Positions 11,990 to 25,058 are shown, counted from the first letter of the stretch. The stretch is 64,000 nucleotides of DNA from Dolomedes plantarius (GCA_907164885.2 OU015498.1:87629642-87693641), one strand, 5' to 3'. Notes: a model not told the origin generated them from the letters alone. Program-made: numbers and translations.

Positions 11990-12850
11990 ACAAAATTAGA
12001 AATAATTCATTGGATGACAGATTATATGGTCAACTCTGCATTGAAAACGATGAAGAATTCAATCGCTTGCTGCTTCATACAGAAGTTCATTGGCTATCAA
12101 AAGGTGAGTGTTTCGATCGGTTTTTAAACTCTTTAACTCAGTGCTCGAGTACTTGAAAAACAAAGATGATGCTTTACGGGCTAAATTAACCGATTTCAAA
12201 CATGACATAGCTTATTTGATAGACTTAATCAGTAAATTTAATGAGACAAATCAAGAAAACCCAAGGCGATGAGATGAATTCAATAAATAAATTTTTAAAA
12301 AACTGTTATTTCCACGTTTGTGACAAAACAAATTCTGCGTAGACGAAATTTAGGACGAAAGGAATTCAGCCAATTTCAAAATTTATCAACAATAGAAAAA
12401 CATCCTGAAGATTTGTTTAAATATTGTCAGCACTTGGAGGCTCTCCATTCTGACTTCAATCAACGATTGGAAGACATTCTTAAAATGAACATACCCGATT
12501 TGGTTTTGGACAAGAACAAACACAGAAGAAGCTCCAAAAGTAAAAGAACTAATAGAAGTAACAACGAATGAGGAATTGCAATTCGAACACAGCAACCAAC
12601 AGTTCTGGATGCAAAATCAGATATCGACACTTTGCCCTCGGTTATGGGGTATTGTACAAAAAGTTTTAGCTGCATTTCCTTTATCATACTATTTAGTGGA
12701 ACGTGGGTTCAGAGCGATCACAAATCTGTGTACAAAAACAGAAACCCACTAATAATAGCTCATCGCGGTGATATAAAAATGCTGCTGACAAAAATAGAGC
12801 GGAATATTAATAAATTGATAGCAGTGCACCAAGATCATTCTTCTCATTAG
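11990..12850 (+). pseudogene. hAT transposase remnant, C-terminal half
   Basis: Across several frames this encodes the C-terminal half of a ZBED5/SCAN-domain-containing-3-like hAT transposase. The recognisable blocks are HTEVHWLSKG near 12080 (typically HTEVRWLSRGK), an open frame at 12320-12571 with FSQFQNLSTIEKHPEDLFKY, and QQFWMQNQI near 12600. The terminal dimerisation block is AAFPLSYLVERGFRAVTNLCTK, read near 12667-12740 (with a frame change), followed by HRGDIKMLLTKIERNINKL. At least four frameshifts or stops separate the blocks. It is dead and belongs to the element at 9610-15745. Confidence 0.85.
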
Positions 12851-13095
12851 GATTAGATTATCACTCGTTAGCTCAATTTTCTGTGTGTAATGCGAATACC
12901 ACTATGGTTGATTTTAATAAACCTATCTATAAAAAAGATCGTATGTATGTATGCATGTATGTATGTTCCAGCATCAAGCTGGAACGACTGGAGCAATTTC
13001 AACCAAACTTGGTACACATATCACTTAAAATCTGTAAAGAAACACTGGAGGGGGGGGGGGACACCCCTAGCATTCCTAGAGGGGGCAGGGGGCAG

Positions 13096-14968
13096 GGGTG
13101 ACATATACAAATAATCGAAAACGACTGATATTAGTGTCAAATCCATAGTTTTTGGGGTCTCTGAGATTAATAATGACACTCCCGATGCCGTCTAAGTGCA
13201 AGTTCACCCCCCCCCCATCAGCATTGGGGGAAGTCGAGGAGGGGAAGAAGGGAGAATATAAAATGCCCAAAATGACGGAGAGTAGTGTCGAATCCATAGT
13301 TTTCGGGATCGCTGAGACGAATAGTCACACTTCCAGTGCCGTTTAAGTGCAAGTTCAGCCCCTCCCCCCATCAGCATTGTGGAGGAGGCGAGGGGGGAAG
13401 AAGGGATGCAAAATAAAATGTCCAAAATGACCAATTGTAGTGTCGAATCCATAGTTTTCGGGGTCACTGCGACGAATAACGACACTCCCGATGCCTTTTA
13501 AGCGCAAGTTCAGCCCCCATCAGCATTAGGGAGGGCAGGCGATGGGGGAAGAAGGGGTGAATATAAAATGTCCAAAATGACCGAGTGTAGTGTCGAATCC
13601 ATAGTTTTCGGGATCGCTGGCATGAATAGTGACACTCCCGATGCCGTTTAAGTGAGAGTTCACCCCCAATCAGCATTGGGGGGAGGCGGGGGGGGGGGAA
13701 GTAGGGGTGAATATAAAATGTCCAAACTGACCGAGTGTAATGTCGAATCCATAATTTTCAGGGTCGCTGAGATGAATAGTGACACTCCCGATGCCGTTTA
13801 AGTGAAGTTCAGCCCCATCAGCATTAGGGGGAGGGGGAAGAAGGGGTGAATATAAAATGACAGAGAAGAGGTGGGAAATAAATGTCCAAAATGACCGAGA
13901 GCAGTGTGCAATCCATAGTTTTCGGGGTCGCTGATATGAATAACGACACTTTCGATGCCGTTTAAGTGAGAGTTCATCCCCCCTTAGCATTAGGGGAGGG
14001 GGAGGGGAAGAGGGGGGACATAAAATGCCCAAAAAGGCCAATAATAGCGTCGAATCTATAGTTTTGGGGTCGCTGTGACGAATAGGGACACTCCCGATGC
14101 CGTTTAAGTGCAAGTTCAGCCCTCCCCCCCCTCAGCATTGGGAGGGGGGAGTTGAGGGGGGAAGAAAGGATGCAAAATAAAATGTCCAAAATGACCAATT
14201 GTGTCGAATCCATAGTTTCTGGGGTCACTGCGACGAATAACGACACTCCCGATGCCTGTTAAGTGCAAGTTCAGCCCCCATCAGCATTAGGGAGGGAAGG
14301 CGATGGGGGAAGAAGGGGGTGAATATAAAATGTCCAAAATGACCGAGTGTAGTGTCGAATCCATAGTTTTCGGGGTCGCTGACATGAATAGTGAAACTCC
14401 CGATGCCGTTTAAGTGAGAGTTCACCCCCAATCAGCATTAGGGGGAGGTGGAAGAAGGGGGGAATATAAAATGACCGAGAAGAGGTGGGAAATAAAATGT
14501 CTAAAATGACCGAGACCAATGCCGAATCCATAGTTTTCGGGATCGCTGATATGAATAGTGACACTCCCGATGCCGTTTAAGTGAGAGTTCAGCCCTTCCA
14601 CTATCAACACTAGGGGGAGGGGGAGGGGGAAGAGAGGGGACAAAATGGCCGAGAATAGCGTCGAATATATAGTTTTGGGGTCGCTGCTACGAATAAGGAC
14701 ACTCTCGATGCCATTTAAGTGCAAGTTCAGCATCCTATCACAATTGGGGGGGGAGGGGGGGAGAGAGAAGTGGTAAAAATAAGAAGTCGAAAATGACCGA
14801 TAGTAGTTTTGAATCAAGTTTTCGAGGTCGTTCAGACGAATAGTGACACTCCCGATGCTGTTTAAGTGCAAGTTCAGTCCCTATCCGCATTGGTTGGGGG
14901 AGAGGGAGGAAAAACAAAATGTCCAAAATTAGCGAGAGTAGTGTTGAATCCATAGTTTTCGGGGTCGC
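13096..14968. repeat. Minisatellite, about 13 units of 136-167 bp
   Basis: Each unit contains 'GTCGAATCCATAGTTTTCGG', 'GACACTCCCGATGCCGTTTA', 'AGTGCAAGTTCAGCCCC', a GGGGGAGG-rich block and 'AAAATGTCCAAAATGACCGA'. Unit starts fall near 13136, 13288, 13441, 13592, 13742, 13909, 14051, 14203, 14355, 14521, 14661, 14809 and 14945. The overlapping - strand open frames are products of the repeat and are not genes. Confidence 0.95.
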
Positions 14969-14983
14969 TGTGATGAATAGGGG

Positions 14984-15156
14984 TTTTTCTGGTTTGGAGT
15001 GTCATGGCCAACTTTTGCTACAGGAGGGCTAATTAGACCGGGACCTACAGTTTAAAGCCAATTCCGAAGGGCTACAAATATCCATGCCAACGGTGGAATT
15101 CGAGCCCACAGGATCTGAGCCGAACGCCAGCGCCCCCATTCGACCATCACCTGGTC
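14984..15156 (-). mobile_element. SINE (family B), complete insertion
   Basis: The insertion is flanked by a perfect 15-bp duplication, TGTGATGAATAGGGG, at 14969-14983 and 15157-15171. Read on the - strand it begins with a tRNA-like head including GTGGGCTCGAATTCC (B-box-like). It continues with 'GGCATGGATATTTGTAGCC' and 'AAACTGTAGGTCCCGGTC'. It sits in the last minisatellite unit. Related fragments occur at 16580-16662 and 36370-36462. Confidence 0.85.
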
Positions 15157-15753
15157 TGTGATGAATAGGGGAACCTAAAATTGTTGTTTATAATTAAGTT
15201 TTGAGTTAACTTAATATTATAGTGAATTTTTAATTTTACTTTGTAATTTTCATACTGTACATACACTTTTAAATACCTGCAAATAAAATTACTTAGATTT
15301 TACCCTATAAGTAGAATGCATTCCTTTTCCTGTGTAATAAAACATTGGGATAAATAAATACCCGAGCAACACGAGGTAAACAGCTAGATAAATTGATAAT
15401 TAAATTGATTCTGGTAAACTTTTGTAATTGATTTTGGTATAATTGATAATTAAATCAATTTGTAATTAAATTGATTTTGGTAAACAAATATTCTTAAAAT
15501 TCCAGCAACGCCGGGTACTTCAGCTAGTAATTTTATAATTTCGAGCTTTAAAATGTCGGATTTACAACATCTTTCTTTATCATGTTCTTGGACATAGGTA
15601 GAAATATAGTTACCTAAAAAGACGTAAATATGTCAGTTCATCTATGTTTATTCACTTAAAAATGTAAATTTCTAGGAGTGGGGGGAACTAAGTAATTTTT
15701 TCCCTGAGAAGGGGGTGGTAGGCCAAATAAGTTTGGGAACACCTCGTCTAAAT

Positions 15754-18700
15754 CATAAGCTTGATCTCAAATGAAAAGTAGTCAAAATCCTTTACCGCTT
15801 TTCATTTCTACAGAAGATTACTGCTATGACTGTATTCATCTAAATTCTTAATAATTCGAGTTTTATAAAAGTATCAAATTAATTCTAAAATAATCTAATC
15901 AGTTTTACTCTTTTAACCAACGTATCCCAGAAAAAAAATTTCTTTTTAAATATATTATTTATTGAGTACATTGAAACCCTCATTAGCTTAATATTTAGAA
16001 TACACAAAGTTATAAAATATCCCAAATGTAACATTATTTACATGAAAGGAGCTTTATTAACATTTATCTACAGTATGTAAAGTTCTTTCCCGTCTAACGT
16101 GAGATAGCGTTACGTGCAACTCTTATTTTCCGTTTCTTACGTTATCCTGTTATCACGTGTTTCCTTACGCATGTATATGTATATGTACAGGTATATGTAA
16201 CATGTATATGTAACATGTATATATGTAATGTAAATCATAAATACGTACAAACAGTCTACAGTTTTTAATGATCTTATAGCACGCGGAAATATTTATTACT
16301 ATTACTGTTAAACTTTTTCTATGATAATCACGTATGAAATAAGGATATCGTTGGTTACAATTCGAGGGGGGGGGGGGTGCAGTTAGTCTGAGAAAACTTT
16401 TGTAAAGTGCACTAAAACATCCCATTTTTTGGAAGAAACACGATGAAAAAAATATCAAATAAATGTATATTAAAATTTATAAATATTCTTTTAACCTAGT
16501 TATTTAAACTATATACGTAGCTAATTTGTAGGTTGGGCTGGACACTAACCGAATATCTAGGACGAAGTCTTCGAAAGTGAAATCTGTGGGTTCGCCTTTT
16601 GCGAGGCATGGGTATTTGGAGCCTTTCGAAATCAGCTATAGGTCCTGGTCAGCTTAGTTTTCAGTCAGTTTTACAAAGATTACTGCAGTGCTCTAAACCA
16701 ATCAACAAAACTAATAGCAAGGCTTTCTTTCGTGTTTCTCAACTAAGGAAAACGATCTTGCTATGTCAGTTAAAAAGCAATAAGAATGTGTAAGGAATTT
16801 TCTTTGTTTTGTTTTTTGCAATATGTTATTTTTCTGCTCTACGACTGTGTTCCGCTTTTGAACTACAAAAACTAAGGAAGAATAAATTTTTTTCGAACTG
16901 AAAAAATTTTTGGTTATCATGTAAAACTTTGAACAATTGTAAAGAAATATTTTTTACATTATATTAAATCTTAAAAAGAGACAAGAGAATAGGATAGTCA
17001 AAATACAATCACTTTGAAGTCACACAGATTACTATTATGCTAATTTATTAACCTAACTGGATGAATGTGTATGTTAGACAAGAACGGTGTCACCACTTAA
17101 GTTTTCTTAAAGCGGTAATATTCACTTGCGGATAAAGAATGTTGACTTTGAAATATCAAACCAATGGTATTTTGGGACCTGACTCTCACCTTGGAAAGCC
17201 TTGCTTTTTGCAAACATATCACTCTTTACTCGAAGACAAATGTTGCTTACTGGCATAGTTGTCGGCGCCATTGTGGAATTCTGGAGTTGTTTCAAGTAAA
17301 CCATTGATTTGTAAACAACGATTTGAAAAAGTTTTGGGTTAAAGAATTTTAAAAAAATTTTATTGAAGAAATGATCATTTTACATTTTTAGAAAACTTGA
17401 AATTTAACCAAAGTTTTAACATTTTTCAAAAAATTATACATTCCATTCAAAATTGAATTTCTTTTAAAAGCATTGCGTGTCCACTTTATTCTCTCAAAAG
17501 GAGGTGAGATGATGTTTAAAAGCTGAATAGTGAAGCTATTAAAGTATAAAAATGCAGCATAAAAACATGTAAAGGAATTTAATTTTCTCATTGCTTTTTC
17601 AATCGTCCGCACGCAGTCAGAAATCTATATTTCAATACGACTGTTGTTTACAATGTTACAGTGCATTTTAAACATAAATAAAAATAGTATAGAGATATCA
17701 GATGCAATTGGTATTGGATCAAAATTGAATTTCGTCCTGCGCTGTGAAATATAGATTTAAATTAGTATTCATATAGGGACAAATTAATAACGGAGGGGTT
17801 TTATGGCTCTAAATTTCAAGAAGTCTTTTTAATTACACCTTGTTTTAGTTTAAAAGGCATTTCGTGTATATAAAATACCAGCAAAAGAGACATATCCTAT
17901 TGAGAAAGTAATATTAAGAACGTGCCCAAAGTTGAATAAAAAAGAGGTTTAATCTAAAAAAAGAAAAAGGAAATACTTGGTGGATACTTAAGATTAGATA
18001 AATCTTAAAATATTTACTATAACGGAAAATTAAACTTCATTCTTAAGCAAAATGTCTATTTTGCCTGTTTTGGATTACTTTGTTGACGTTCTCCTATTCG
18101 GTTCTGTAGGAAAAAAAGCGGATTTTACTTTCAAGATTCCCGAATTGAGTTTCATTTCAGGTTATTTATTTTGAATATATAAAGATTTTACTAATCTCCG
18201 ATTTGTTGGAAAAATTAGGATGTTGTATTTCCAGTTTCTAGATACTGGTTTTAAATATAAAATATATAAATAGTAATTAACTTTTATTATCACTGTAATG
18301 TGGAAAATAGTTATCATCTATCGTAATCATACGCTTATATAAATTTATAGAGGAGTAGTAGTTATAACAAGATAAAATCTTCTAATGATCGTAGAAATAA
18401 CGGACTGATATAATCACATATTACATCATATTAATATATACCTCGGGACTCTCCGAGTCCGTACCAGTGGGTGTCCGGATACTTTTGGCAAGATTGTGTA
18501 GTTGAGAAGCTCTGCGCACAACAAGCTAATCCGCAGATTTTGATTTGTAACTATGATCAAAATGGGCGATCTGTCGACTTGTCAAATAGTTTATATTTCA
18601 TGACGTTTAACACTTATAATTAATTTCATCAAAGTTTACCTTCAATCAATTGATTTGCACTAAACACACTTGGACAAATCTTTACGGCAAATTTAAAAAT

Positions 18701-18897
18701 TAGAATTTAGAAGGCCATAAAAAGTAAATTGATTTTCAAAAAATGACTATAAGGGTTTAAAATACAATATTAAACAAATACGTGGATGCCTATTGTATAA
18801 AATATAAACAAACAGATAGGTGTAACAAAGAATAACAAGAAACATTCAGGACTATCACTCGATACACTTGCTCAGTTATTTCCGCTTGTTACCCATG
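15754..18897. other. Gene-free stretch
   Basis: AT-rich with no supportable gene. It includes a SINE fragment (16580-16662), a G-run near 16364-16377 and a small 'TATATGTAACATG' repetition near 16190-16215. Confidence 0.5.
16580..16662 (+). mobile_element. SINE family B fragment
   Basis: 'GTGGGTTCG', 'GGCATGGGTATTTGGAGCC' and 'GCTATAGGTCCTGGTCAGC' follow the order seen in the complete SINE at 14984-15156. Confidence 0.6.
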
Positions 18898-18901
18898 TTA
18901 A

Positions 18902-19490
18902 CCCTTCAGTGGCCGCGCTCATGCACAGAGTGCAATATTTTCGTAACTTTGAATGGTTTGTTTTTACATGTAAGGTTTTAATGTTCTAAGCAGTTTCTAT
19001 TTATAGCTACACCCTTTCTAATGCAGGTCTGATTTTCTGACCCTTGTATTCCTTTCCATTCATTGGTAGTCGGGATTTAACCGTGGTAAACCAACGATTA
19101 TACTGGATTGCAATACAACAAAAGCAGGAGTTTATGTACCCTATCAAAAGTGCAGCTATTACACGTTATCTCGCATATCACGAAAATGGACAATCTCATT
19201 ATTTTTTAGGTTTTCGGACATAATAGGAATCCATCCGCAAGTTGTCCTTAGATCCAATAAACCGGACAGTTTTGAAATAAGGTGATTGTATCTGCATTCT
19301 TTGGCCTTTAATTATAAATATATCTCATTATTATAAACATTTTATACCTTGCCATAAAAAGCAGAATTTTTATTTTCAATTTGAAAAAAAAAGTTTATTA
19401 CAAAAGGAATAATCAAGGTTGAAAGAAACGTTGCACTTTGTGCCATGCGCGCCTGCTGGTGTTCCAAAAATTGGAGCGCCCGCTGAAGGG
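18902..19490. mobile_element. piggyBac-type MITE, copy 1
   Basis: Ends CCCTTCAGTGG and CGCTGAAGGG are inverted and flanked on both sides by TTAA (18898-18901 and 19491-19494), the piggyBac target signature. At 589 bp with no transposase it is non-autonomous. A homologous copy lies at 57550-58143. Confidence 0.9.
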
Positions 19491-19959
19491 TTAAAGAAGT
19501 AAGTGAGTAGTTGGAGGCAACCTGTTTCGTTCTGCTGATATGTACGTACAACTCCCTGGTGTATAAACTCGTGTCGACCTGACGAACTTGCTTATTTTCG
19601 AACATTATCGTCTCTTCACTCAGACTCAAATTCTTCGGGCCGCAGGAAGCATTCTCAAGGTATTTTCCACTGCAAGTGGCTAAGGAACAGTAACAGTGAC
19701 AGTAATCAAAGAGGATATAATATTACAGTTATCAGTGATCAAAGCTAACGAGCAAAGCTACGTGGTGAGGAAAACAGTTTTCATGTTCTTCTGAAACTAT
19801 TTCTAAGTTGCTTCAATGATCATTATTAATTTCTATGCTTTATTAGAAGATTGTACATGATTAGTTTCTTGGGTTTCGGGCAGTTTCTCTCTGAACCCTT
19901 CGATTCAATTTTTTTTTTCTCACAGAGTGTATATGCGCGTGTATACGTAATAGTTACTA

Positions 19960-20108
19960 GCTGCCCATCTCGCATAAAGGTTAGCGTCGCGAGATACCAT
20001 GGAGTGGATACGACTTTGAACCCCGAGTTTACGTATGTGGTCCTCTAATAAAGAAGCCAGCAAATTCGATGTGTGGAATGAACAAATGTCAAGTACTTGC
20101 TGCGTTTG
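19960..20108 (+). mobile_element. SINE family A copy
   Basis: The tRNA-like head has AAAGGTTAGCGTCGCGAGAT (A-box side) and CTTTGAACCCCGAG (B-box side). The tail 'GGAATGAACAAATGTC' to 'CTTGCTGCGTTTG' parallels the copies at 39976-40285 and 52525-52745. It is diverged. Confidence 0.6.
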
Positions 20109-20683
20109 AAAAGAAAAAAAAATCATAAAACCCGCTTTCCCATTCAGCATGCTCGAGTTTTCAATGATTATTTTCTATCATTGGATTGATGCTAATTTAC
20201 AGGTCATCGTATTTTCGATAAAAGTACTGTCATAGACCAATTTCTGAATCTATTACGGCATAAAAAAATTTCTTACTATTTTGAAGTCAACGTACGTCTT
20301 AAATCTTCATTCAGGTTACGTAATGTGGACGTGAGAGCATACCGTAGTGACAGTGCTCGAGACCTGAGGTTCCGTCCTTGAGAAGGTCGATCCATAAATT
20401 TTATCGTTGGTAAAAACAAAGAAAAAATCCTCACGTCCGTGGCCTCGACCCTCGCTTGGCGACCGGGACTTAATAACAGATTTATACGTGGGAACAGCAA
20501 ATCCGGTGGTATCCAGTTACTGGGAAATCGGTGTTGTTTTTATGCGATACTTCTAGTTTCCCACGATCTGATAGTGTAAAGTGAGAATTACTGTGTAAAT
20601 TGAGAGTGGTAGGACAAACTGAGAATTCAGCTTTTAATTGAGGGTGTCATATAACATATCGTTGAAAACAACACGCATATCGC

Positions 20684-20684
<1 letters not shown>

Positions 20685-20749
<65 letters not shown>
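20685..20749. repeat. (TA)n microsatellite
   Basis: Pure TA array. Confidence 0.95.
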
Positions 20750-20753
<4 letters not shown>

Positions 20754-22848
20754 ATTTATGCATTTACATTATTATAAAACTGAATATACGAATTAACTGA
20801 TTGCATCATTAAGATAAATTTAAAACCCTGTTTCATTTGATCATCTTTAGTGTAGTATGCAGCAAAATCAAATATACAGAGATGAAATTGTGATATCCAG
20901 ACACGTTTGGTCAGATTAAGATTCCCATGGAAATTTAGAGGTCATTAATGCACACACATGGGATTTTTTTCACTCTAACTATCACAAAGCGAGAGTACGT
21001 TTTTAATGAAATACCAGTAACATCTGGAATAACTGCTTTGAGTTTACCACATATTTTAAACTGTTTAAACATCAACAAAATGTTTCCAAGCCCTCCTAAT
21101 GTACATAATTTCAATATTATTTTCTCTCCATCAGTAATTTTGAATGAATCTGTTATAAACTAAATTTCGATTATTTATAGTAATATTATATAACATATTT
21201 TTACGGGACACTGTCATAAAGTTTTAAAATTAAAACACGAGTTAATTTTTTATTATATTGTAGTCCATTTCTGATGTTTTAGTTAAATAACGGAAAGAAA
21301 TGGATTATTAATAATAGCCGGGAGATCAAGAGGTAAAAAGTACTCTAAATTGGAGTATACCAACAATGGTTTATAGCTCTAATCATGGCAACGATGGGAC
21401 TAAATAACAGGAAAATAATTTTAAATGTGTAAATTTCCTCCCAGTGCTTCTCGCAATCTTAGAATTATTAATTAGTAAGAATTCAATTCAGGAAGAGAAA
21501 ACCCTTCACCATTATAGTTACTAAACAGTAGTTTTGAATACATGCGTGTTTACAGTATATAAGAATTTTTGTCTACACCGTACTACACCGAATAAAAACC
21601 ACAATAATAAAAATTGTGACATGCATGCTCTCAAGTCTTAATCAAATGCCAAATTTCTGAATTTTTGTATAAAAGAATCTTCAATCAGATAATATTATAT
21701 TGTTCTGACATTTTGAATTCGTCATCTTAAACTCTTCAATTTTTAACATAGTAGGATTTCAGCTTATGTAAATTTGCGTGATAGATTAATTCAGTCGATT
21801 AATTTAGTCCGATAGATTAATTAAGTCTATTTTTACTTTTTATACGGTTCTGAGATTAAAATAGACTTAATTTTCCTTATGTAAACAAAGTCATATATTT
21901 AATGTCGTGTAACATTTATGAACATTGGATTGAGATTAAATGCAACATTAAAAAAAAATGTTGCAATATAGTACATACAATACTAATACAGATCTTCACA
22001 ATGTAAATTCTCGTCTATTTCTCGTAAAGTAGTGATGAAAAAAATTTCGAAATATCCCTCTTTTTTCATTTTGTCAATCATACTTTTCCAACATGAAAAT
22101 CCGAGCCTTTTCTGTCTTTAAATGCCTTTTATCTAGTTATTTGTCTTTAGAAGTATCTTGTATATAGGAAACTGTTAATACTGTAAGGAAAAATGTATCG
22201 CTTTATTTGTTTTCAATAATGATAAAGCTACTCTAGATTTGTGAGGTTCACGAGTAAATATCATGCTGCGGCTTCGTTTTATAATCGTACTGTACATCTA
22301 CCAAGAAAGCAGAACGTCGTAAGTTCGGTTACCAAACAGGAAATTGCTTTCTAAGGACAACAGAAAATGTGAAAAAATGTGGCTGATGTGCTTATCACAG
22401 TGGTGCCCGAACAAAGTAAGCGATTTTAAGTGCGAATCGGTCGCTCTCCGGTCTCTATAATATAGGGGATAATATGATGCCTAAGAGCGAAGATCATGAA
22501 ATGGTTTTTCTTGTAATGGTTCAAAAAAGTCTGGAGCTTGGTTCCCACTTTTATCTTGTAGGGTAGAATGGGATAAAATAAAAAGTCGTAAAATGGTTAC
22601 TTCCCATAACAGGAAGTTATGCCTGATTTTGAATGTTGTGGTTCAAAATAAAATAATCAAATTACTTCGTAATTTATGTGGTAGAAAAACCAAGAAAAGC
22701 CAAGTTCATGTCATAGGTTTAACAGAATCTCTCACTGGGGGAAGTTGTCCGGTTATTGAAGGAGGCTCAAAAGAATTTACGTAACTCTTATTTTATCTCA
22801 CTTGTCTTTACATAAAGTATAAAAAATATAATAATATAGGACAATTAG
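20750..22848. other. Gene-free stretch
   Basis: AT-rich. I found no gene, repeat end or RNA I can support. Confidence 0.5.
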
Positions 22849-23039
22849 GTACTTACGTATTATAGCTGAAGCTTGGCAGCCTTTAACCCTTGGCGTAATA
22901 TCTGCTCGCCAACACCTAACTTCACAGTGGCAACCTATTTCCTGCCCGGAAATTATAAACAACATTTCGAGCAGAAGCATGTTAAAATAATACAAATGTG
23001 TGGAAAACGTGGTTACTCCCAAGCTCTACGTGCCCAATA

Positions 23040-24600
23040 AGATTTTTTTTATTAAATACAAATTTTAAGGGGTTTTAAAAGGGCATAACCCCCTGCCCCT
23101 TCTAAAAACACCCACTGTATCTTTGTAACTATAGGGCCTAGGAAGTTGAAATTTCGTATAGTGGTTCCCCATAATCCCTAGGTACCTTCTAAAAAAATCT
23201 TTTTTTGGAAGCTGTAAATTTTAAAGGGGTTAAAAAGAGCTTAACCCCCTGCCCCCCTCTAAAAACACCCATTGTATCTTTGGAACCATAGGGCCTACAA
23301 AGTTGAAATTTCGTATGGTGGTTCCCTATAATCCCTAGGTGCCTTCTAAGAAATCTTTTTTTGGAAACTGTAAATTTGAAGGGGTTAAAAAGAGCTCAAC
23401 TCCCTGCCCCCACTCTAAAAACACCCACTGTATCTTTGGAACCATAGGGCCTAAGAAGCTGAAATTTCGTATAGTGATTCCCCATAATCCCTACGTGCCT
23501 TCTAAGAAATCTTTTTTTGGAAACTGTAAATTTTAAGGGGTTAAAAAGAGCTTAACTCCCTGCCCTCACTCTAAAAACATCCACTGTATCTTTGGAACCA
23601 TAGGGCCTAAGAAGCTGAAATTTCGTATAGCGATTCCCCATAATCCCTAGGTGCCTTCTAAGAAATCTTTTTTTGGAAACTGTATATTTTAAGGGGGTTA
23701 AAAAGAGCTTAACCCCCTGCCCCCTCTAAAAACACCCACTGTATCTCTGGAACCACAGGGCCTAGGAAGCTGAAATTTCCTATGGTGGTTCCTCTTAAGC
23801 TCTAGGTGCATACCAGTAAATCATTTTGAATGCTCGAAATTTAAGGGGCTTTGTCCCCTCCCCCCCCCCCCCAAAAAAAAATGCTACTGTATCTCTGGAA
23901 CCATAAGGCCTAGGAAGCTGAAATTTTGTATGGTGGTTCCTCTTAAGACCTAGGGGCACACCTATAAATATCTTTTTAAAGTTCGGATTTTAAGAGGTTT
24001 AGCCCCCCTTCCCTCTAAAAAAAACCACTGTATCTCTGGAACCATAAGGCCTGGGAAGCTGAAATTTGTTTGTTTGGTTTCCCTTAAGCCCTAGGTGCAC
24101 ACTAATAATTTTTTAGTTCAAATTTTAAGGGGTTTAGCCCCCCCCCCCCCAAAAAAAAAAGAAACCCACGGTATCTCTGGAACCATAAGGCCTGGGATGC
24201 TGAAATTTGGTTGGTGGATTCGTTTTCCTTAAGCCCTAGGTGCACACCAATAATTTTTTCCTTTTTTAGTTCAAATTTTAAGGGGTTTAGCCCCCCCCCC
24301 CAAAAAAAAAAGAAATAAACCCACTGTATCTCTGGAACCATAAGGCTTGGAAGCTGAAATTTTTGTTGGTTGGTTTTCCTTAAGCCCTAGGTGCACACCA
24401 ATAAATCTTTTTTTACATTCAAATTTTAAGGGGTTTAGCCCCCCCCCCCCCCAAAAAAAAACATCCCACTGTATCTCTGGAACAATAAGGCCGTAGAAGT
24501 TGAAATTTTGCATGGCGTTTCCTCTTAGGCTCTTGGTGCTGGCCAAGAAAGATGTTTAAAAAGCAACTTTTTAGGAGGTTGTAAAGTGGTTTTAAATCCC
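23040..24600 (+). repeat. Tandem repeat, about 10 units of 140-157 bp (left arm)
   Basis: Units share 'AAGGGGTTAAAAAGAGCTTA', a C-rich run, 'CCACTGTATCTCTGGAACCA', 'TAGGGCCTAGGAAGCTGAAA' and 'CCCTAGGTGCNNNCTAAGAA'. 'GTATCT' anchors fall near 23118, 23275, 23431, 23588, 23741, 23889, 24031, 24171, 24327 and 24470. Related blocks occur at 25430-25990 (inverted), 50740-51180 and 54340-54790. Confidence 0.92.
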
Positions 24601-24955
24601 CAAAATAAAAATGAAATATCCAAAACTCGTATTTAAATTCGGATCACTGTCGTTAAATTCTGCGATGAACTCCTTATGAGAAATGACCCCACCTTACTGC
24701 TAAAGTTAATTGAAATTAAATGAACCAAATGACATAATTCATGGCACTCGTGTAATCTGTGGCGAAGCACGTGTATGAAATGTACGAAAGCAGTTATTAA
24801 ACATGCATCAACATTTTGAGCAGCAGCATGTTTAAAAAAGTATTTGGAAAACACATGGAAAAGTTAAAAAAAAATAAGCAGCTGAAGAACATGATTTCGC
24901 TATAGATAATTTTAGATCTAATTAAAAATTTCATATTAAAGACAAAATAGGAATA

Positions 24956-25058
24956 CACTCTTAGACAAAAAAAGCGACGCGCCAAGAAGGGGTAATGCAA
25001 ATTAGACACAAATTGATATGCATACAGGTTTCGACGGAAAATGCAAATATTTAAAGTT
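24956..25058 (+). mobile_element. Tc1 element 5' end fragment
   Basis: After a TA, CACTCTTAGAC is followed by 'CCAAGAAGGGGTAATGCAAA' and 'CATACAGGTTTCGACGGAAA'. This nearly matches the first ~150 bp of the Tc1 at 48894-50352. Homology stops near 25058. Confidence 0.8.

Larger units (their letters stand above)
12926..15527 (+). mobile_element. Non-autonomous Helitron carrying a minisatellite, with two 3' ends
   Basis: The 5' end is TCTATAAAAAAGATCG after A, followed by GTAT repeats. The final 3' end is CCGGGTACTTCAGCTAG before T at 15528. A second, internal 3' end of the same kind lies at about 15386, GGTAAACAGCTAG. The sequence leading to it (15200-15388) matches the 3' end of the Helitron at 213-4653. 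The interior holds 13 minisatellite units and a SINE. It is inserted within the hAT at 9610-15745. Confidence 0.8.
9610..15745 (+). mobile_element. hAT transposon (ZBED5/SCAND3-like), with nested insertions
   Basis: The left end is CAGGGTTTCCCAAAGTGGG and the right end reads GTTTGGGAACACCTC, giving short imperfect terminal inverted repeats. Flanking 8-mers GCCTAAAT (9602-9609) and GTCTAAAT (15746-15753) match at 7 of 8 positions, as expected for an old hAT target duplication. A decayed transposase lies at about 11990-12850 on the + strand. Two Helitrons (11032-11819 and 12926-15527) are inserted into the element. Confidence 0.8.

Noticed and set aside
13076..14953. Many overlapping - strand open frames with repeated SHLNGIGS/NYGFDT-like text
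   Set aside because: They repeat with the minisatellite unit, switch frame with each length change and have no independent coding signal.
23040..24600. CRISPR-like array
   Set aside because: Units of 140-157 bp diverge throughout, with no constant repeat and variable spacers, and the DNA is eukaryotic.
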